Assembly: GCA_029866965.1 (NCBI GenBank) | Contig: CP123444.1 | Location: 723,501 to 787,500, forward strand | Length of the DNA: 64,000 bases | Reading direction: 5' to 3' | Source of the DNA: Flavobacteriaceae bacterium YJPT1-3 | Lineage (GTDB): Bacteria; Bacteroidota; Bacteroidia; Flavobacteriales; Flavobacteriaceae | In this document: piece by piece, positions 61,804 to 64,000 of the stretch | Layout: each line of letters opens with the position of its first letter | How positions within the stretch are numbered: position 1 is the stretch's first letter | Made by a program: the position numbers and the translations under genes | Notes under the pieces: model-generated | What the model saw: the letters and a program-made list of their open reading frames with translations, nothing else | Databases searched by the model: none | Told to the model about the DNA's origin: nothing

Positions 61804-62571
61804 TTACCGAAGAAAAACAGCATCAGCATTCGCGTTGGTCTGCTCAGCGATTGCCTGTAAGGGTAGGTCATAGATCGAAGCCAGTTTTTCGGCTACCTGA
61901 ATCAGATAAGCACTTTCGTTACGCTTCCCACGAAAAGGACTGGGTGCCAGGTAAGGCGCATCCGTTTCCAACACAATGTGTTCCAATGGGATTTGATCCA
62001 GGAATTGATCGATCTTACCATTTTTAAAAGTAGCAACGCCTCCAATACCCAGTTTCATGTTGAAGTCTAAGGCGCGTTTCGCTTGCGCGAAAGTCCCCGT
62101 AAAGCAATGAAATATCCCGAAGAGCTGATCGTCCTTTTCCTGGGCCAACACTTCAAAAACTTCATCAAAAGCATCACGGCAATGAATAACGATGGGATAA
62201 TTAAAGGCTTTCGCCCACTGGATCTGGGTGCGGAAAGCATCTTGCTGAATAGCCAGCGTACTTTGATCCCAATAGAGATCGATTCCGATCTCTCCTACGG
62301 CATAAAAAGGACGTCGATCCAATTCTTGCTTGACCAATGTTAATTCTTCCTTATAATTTTCTTTGACATGGGTGGGATGCAGTCCCATCATTAAAAAGGC
62401 GGCGTCGGGATAGTCTTTTTCCAGCGCATACATGCTTGCGTGGTAACTGCTGTCTATAGCCGGAATAAAAAAACGACGCACTCCCTGCTGTTGAGCTCTT
62501 CGAATCATTTGCTTTCGATCGTCATCAAAAGCCTCACTGTATAAATGGGTATGCGTATCCGTCCAATTCAT
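61804..62571 (-). CDS. tatD: TatD family metal-dependent hydrolase
   Basis: A 255-residue TIM-barrel deoxyribonuclease/hydrolase of the TatD family. The metal ligands are in DTHTHL (His 7, His 9), GEIGIDLYW, HCRDAF and TDAPYLAP, and the closing segment matches TatD. Codons around 62081-62094 carry a degenerate version of the recurrent palindrome (reading FAQAKR). It is 23 bases upstream of the acyltransferase gene on the same strand. Confidence 0.94.
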   Translation of the reverse strand: MNWTDTHTHLYSEAFDDDRKQMIRRAQQQGVRRFFIPAIDSSYHASMYALEKDYPDAAFLMMGLHPTHVKENYKEELTLVKQELDRRPFYAVGEIGIDLYWDQSTLAIQQDAFRTQIQWAKAFNYPIVIHCRDAFDEVFEVLAQEKDDQLFGIFHCFTGTFAQAKRALDFNMKLGIGGVATFKNGKIDQFLDQIPLEHIVLETDAPYLAPSPFRGKRNESAYLIQVAEKLASIYDLPLQAIAEQTNANADAVFLR

Positions 62572-62752
62572 GCGGTAAAAGTAGGTGATTTTAAGCTATA
62601 GAGATCCGGTCTCCTTCTTACTTAACATGATTTTTGTAGGTAAAGGGCTCAAATTCAATAATTAAAATACCAGCAAATGAACATTTTATCGATGTTTATA
62701 TGTATTTCATCGAGTATATTAAATACCTATTATAGTAATTTTCAGTTACTTA

Positions 62753-62760
62753 TATATTTG
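62753..62760 (+). promoter_or_regulatory. Promoter box of the 62781 gene
   Basis: TATATTTG matches TAnnTTTG, 20 bases before the ATG. No TTTG lies at the -33 distance. Confidence 0.5.
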
Positions 62761-62780
62761 TACCCCCAAATCATATACTT

Positions 62781-64000
62781 ATGAAACAAGTACTACTCTT
62801 GAGTGGTTTACTTTTTACAACCTTGCTCTATGCCCAAGTGGGCATTCAAACCACCAATCCACAATCTCTTTTAGACCTTTCCACCCTGGATCCCTCCAAT
62901 CCGGATGCCAGTGATGGTTTGCTCATTCCGCGTATGAGTACTTTTCCAAGTACCAATCCCACGGGTACGCAACACGGAATGCTGGTCTACCTCAACACAG
63001 ATCTAACTGACCATACGGTAGACACCACTCCACGTGATTATCCTGCTGGATTTTACTATTGGAATAGCTCGCTCACCGACTGGTCGGCGATCAGTGCAGA
63101 TGACGATGCCTGGAAACGTACCGGCAACGCCAACATCACCCCCGGCACCCATTTTCTAGGAACCACCAATGCTTCTGAGATTGAATTTCGAGTCAATAAT
63201 CGATCCCTGGGTAATCTTACAGAAAAAGGGCAGTTTACTCTGGATTCCGAAGGACAATCGGTATTTATCGGAGTTAATGCGGGAGCCAACGATGCTCCAG
63301 CGGATGCCTCTGATTTTCATCAAAGTGTGGCTATCGGATACGGCGCTTATGAAAATAATACCGATGGCCAAAATAATGTAGCTGTGGGTTACCTAGCGCT
63401 TGCGGCAAATACTACTGGAAATCTGAATACAGCTATTGGCCATGAAGCACTACGATCTAATACCACGGGTGTTTCTAATACGGCAGTTGGAAACGACGCA
63501 CTAGAAGTAAATACCACAGGAAGAAGAAATGTAGCGGTAGGTTTCGACGCCTTAGAAGAAAATACGACAGGCGATGAGAACACAGCCATAGGTTACGATG
63601 CATTAACTCTCAATACTACTGGTGGTTTTAATACAGCACTTGGCTTTGGAGCTCTTGGAAACAACACCACGGCCAATGACAATACTGCAGTTGGCTATAA
63701 CGCCTTAACTGCCAACACCACAGGGGATGCTAATGTGGCGGTAGGGCATGATGCTTTACTATCAAATACAACCGGCCGTGAAAACGTGGTGATGGGTGAA
63801 GATGGTGCTGAACTGCTCACCACGGGAAGCGGCAATACCGTGGTTGGATCAGATGCCTTTGATCTGGGTACTACGGGAAATAATAATGTGATCCTTGGTC
63901 GAGATGCGGGAAGTACGCTTACTACCGGCTCTTCTAATGTAGTCATTGGTGCTTATGCCAACAATACCGGAACTGCTGTAATTGAATCTACGGCGGTAGG
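62781..64000 (+). CDS. Secreted protein with 17-residue NTTG..NTAVG..AL repeats (3' end cut by window edge)
   Basis: A 406-residue fragment, open to the right edge. A signal peptide (about 1-19, ending LLYAQ) is followed by a VGIQTTNPQSLLDL N-terminus like that of the 26588-28018 protein and by GLLIPRMSTFPS. After about residue 190 it consists of about 11 tandem 17-residue repeats of the form NTTGxxNTAVGxxALxx (51 bases each, about 63357-63959). The repeats resemble the Hep_Hag/YadA head, which folds as a trimeric left-handed beta-roll, so a surface adhesin or fibre is likely. The C-terminal anchor is outside the window. Confidence 0.85.
   Translation, partial: MKQVLLLSGLLFTTLLYAQVGIQTTNPQSLLDLSTLDPSNPDASDGLLIPRMSTFPSTNPTGTQHGMLVYLNTDLTDHTVDTTPRDYPAGFYYWNSSLTDWSAISADDDAWKRTGNANITPGTHFLGTTNASEIEFRVNNRSLGNLTEKGQFTLDSEGQSVFIGVNAGANDAPADASDFHQSVAIGYGAYENNTDGQNNVAVGYLALAANTTGNLNTAIGHEALRSNTTGVSNTAVGNDALEVNTTGRRNVAVGFDALEENTTGDENTAIGYDALTLNTTGGFNTALGFGALGNNTTANDNTAVGYNALTANTTGDANVAVGHDALLSNTTGRENVVMGEDGAELLTTGSGNTVVGSDAFDLGTTGNNNVILGRDAGSTLTTGSSNVVIGAYANNTGTAVIESTAV
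63357..63959 (+). repeat. Coding tandem repeat, 51-bp (17-residue) unit
   Basis: About 11 units starting NT(T/D)G. The first eight keep the exact 17-residue spacing; unit nine has 18 residues and the last ones have drifted (TTGSGNTVVGSDAFDLG). DNA-level identity is lower than protein identity, so the repeats are old and under selection. Confidence 0.85.

Overview
This 64 kb window is chromosomal DNA of a Bacteroidota bacterium, almost certainly a marine-type Flavobacteriaceae; the genus is not resolved. The evidence is the gene content: an alternative complex III (act) plus aa3 oxidase operon, ExbB/ExbD/ExbD, DUF5916, DUF5686-like, DUF2723 and DUF3667 proteins, and secreted proteins beginning AQVGIGTTTP. 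Many genes are also preceded by the Bacteroidetes promoter type (TTTG, about 19 bases, TAnnTTTG), and Shine-Dalgarno sequences are mostly absent.

Layout. (1) 1-3166, minus strand: ruvB, a cytochrome P450 and the 5' part of queG. (2) 3356-15245, minus strand: one respiratory operon, actA-B-C-D-E-F-coxB-coxA, which would pass electrons from quinol through alternative complex III to an aa3-type oxidase. (3) 15440-20395: a small SPOR protein, then infB, nusA and rimP on the minus strand behind a promoter and a terminator-like leader hairpin. (4) 20400-21720: an island of dispersed repeats around one AT-rich lipoprotein gene, followed by tRNA-Gln. (5) 22024-30497: a large DUF2723 membrane protein, a polysaccharide deacetylase, a thioredoxin-like protein without its redox cysteines, a secreted VGIGTTTP protein, a membrane metallophosphoesterase and a Tat-exported asparaginase-type hydrolase. 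(6) 30498-31300: a possible small RNA unit followed by four and a half tandem copies of a 130-133 bp repeat. (7) 31350-40028: an M28 carboxypeptidase, polA, a DUF3667 protein and a DUF5916 outer-membrane protein. (8) 40341-44620: rplM-rpsI, rpsB, tsf, pyrH, frr, an information-processing block with leader and terminator hairpins. (9) 44700-50932: a DUF5686-like protein, an MMPL/RND exporter and asnS. (10) 51103-53831: lipoprotein, multi-pass membrane protein, histidine kinase and LuxR-type regulator in one tight cluster. (11) 54028-62571: rpoN, membrane proteins, an ExbB-orf-ExbD-ExbD energy-transduction operon, tRNA-Ser, ansA, an acyltransferase and tatD. (12) 62781 to the right edge: the start of a secreted protein with 17-residue NTTG..NTAVG..AL repeats.

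Most of the window is conserved housekeeping sequence. The points that stand out are: a 14-bp palindrome, GCTTTCGCGAAAGC, that recurs 12 times (8 exact) in genes and intergenic DNA; the tandem repeat array with its adjoining transcript-like unit; the repeat-flanked lipoprotein island; the attenuator-like rimP leader; a helix-hairpin-helix tail on ActC; and the SEPS thioredoxin. No insertion sequence, prophage, CRISPR array or obvious defence system was found.
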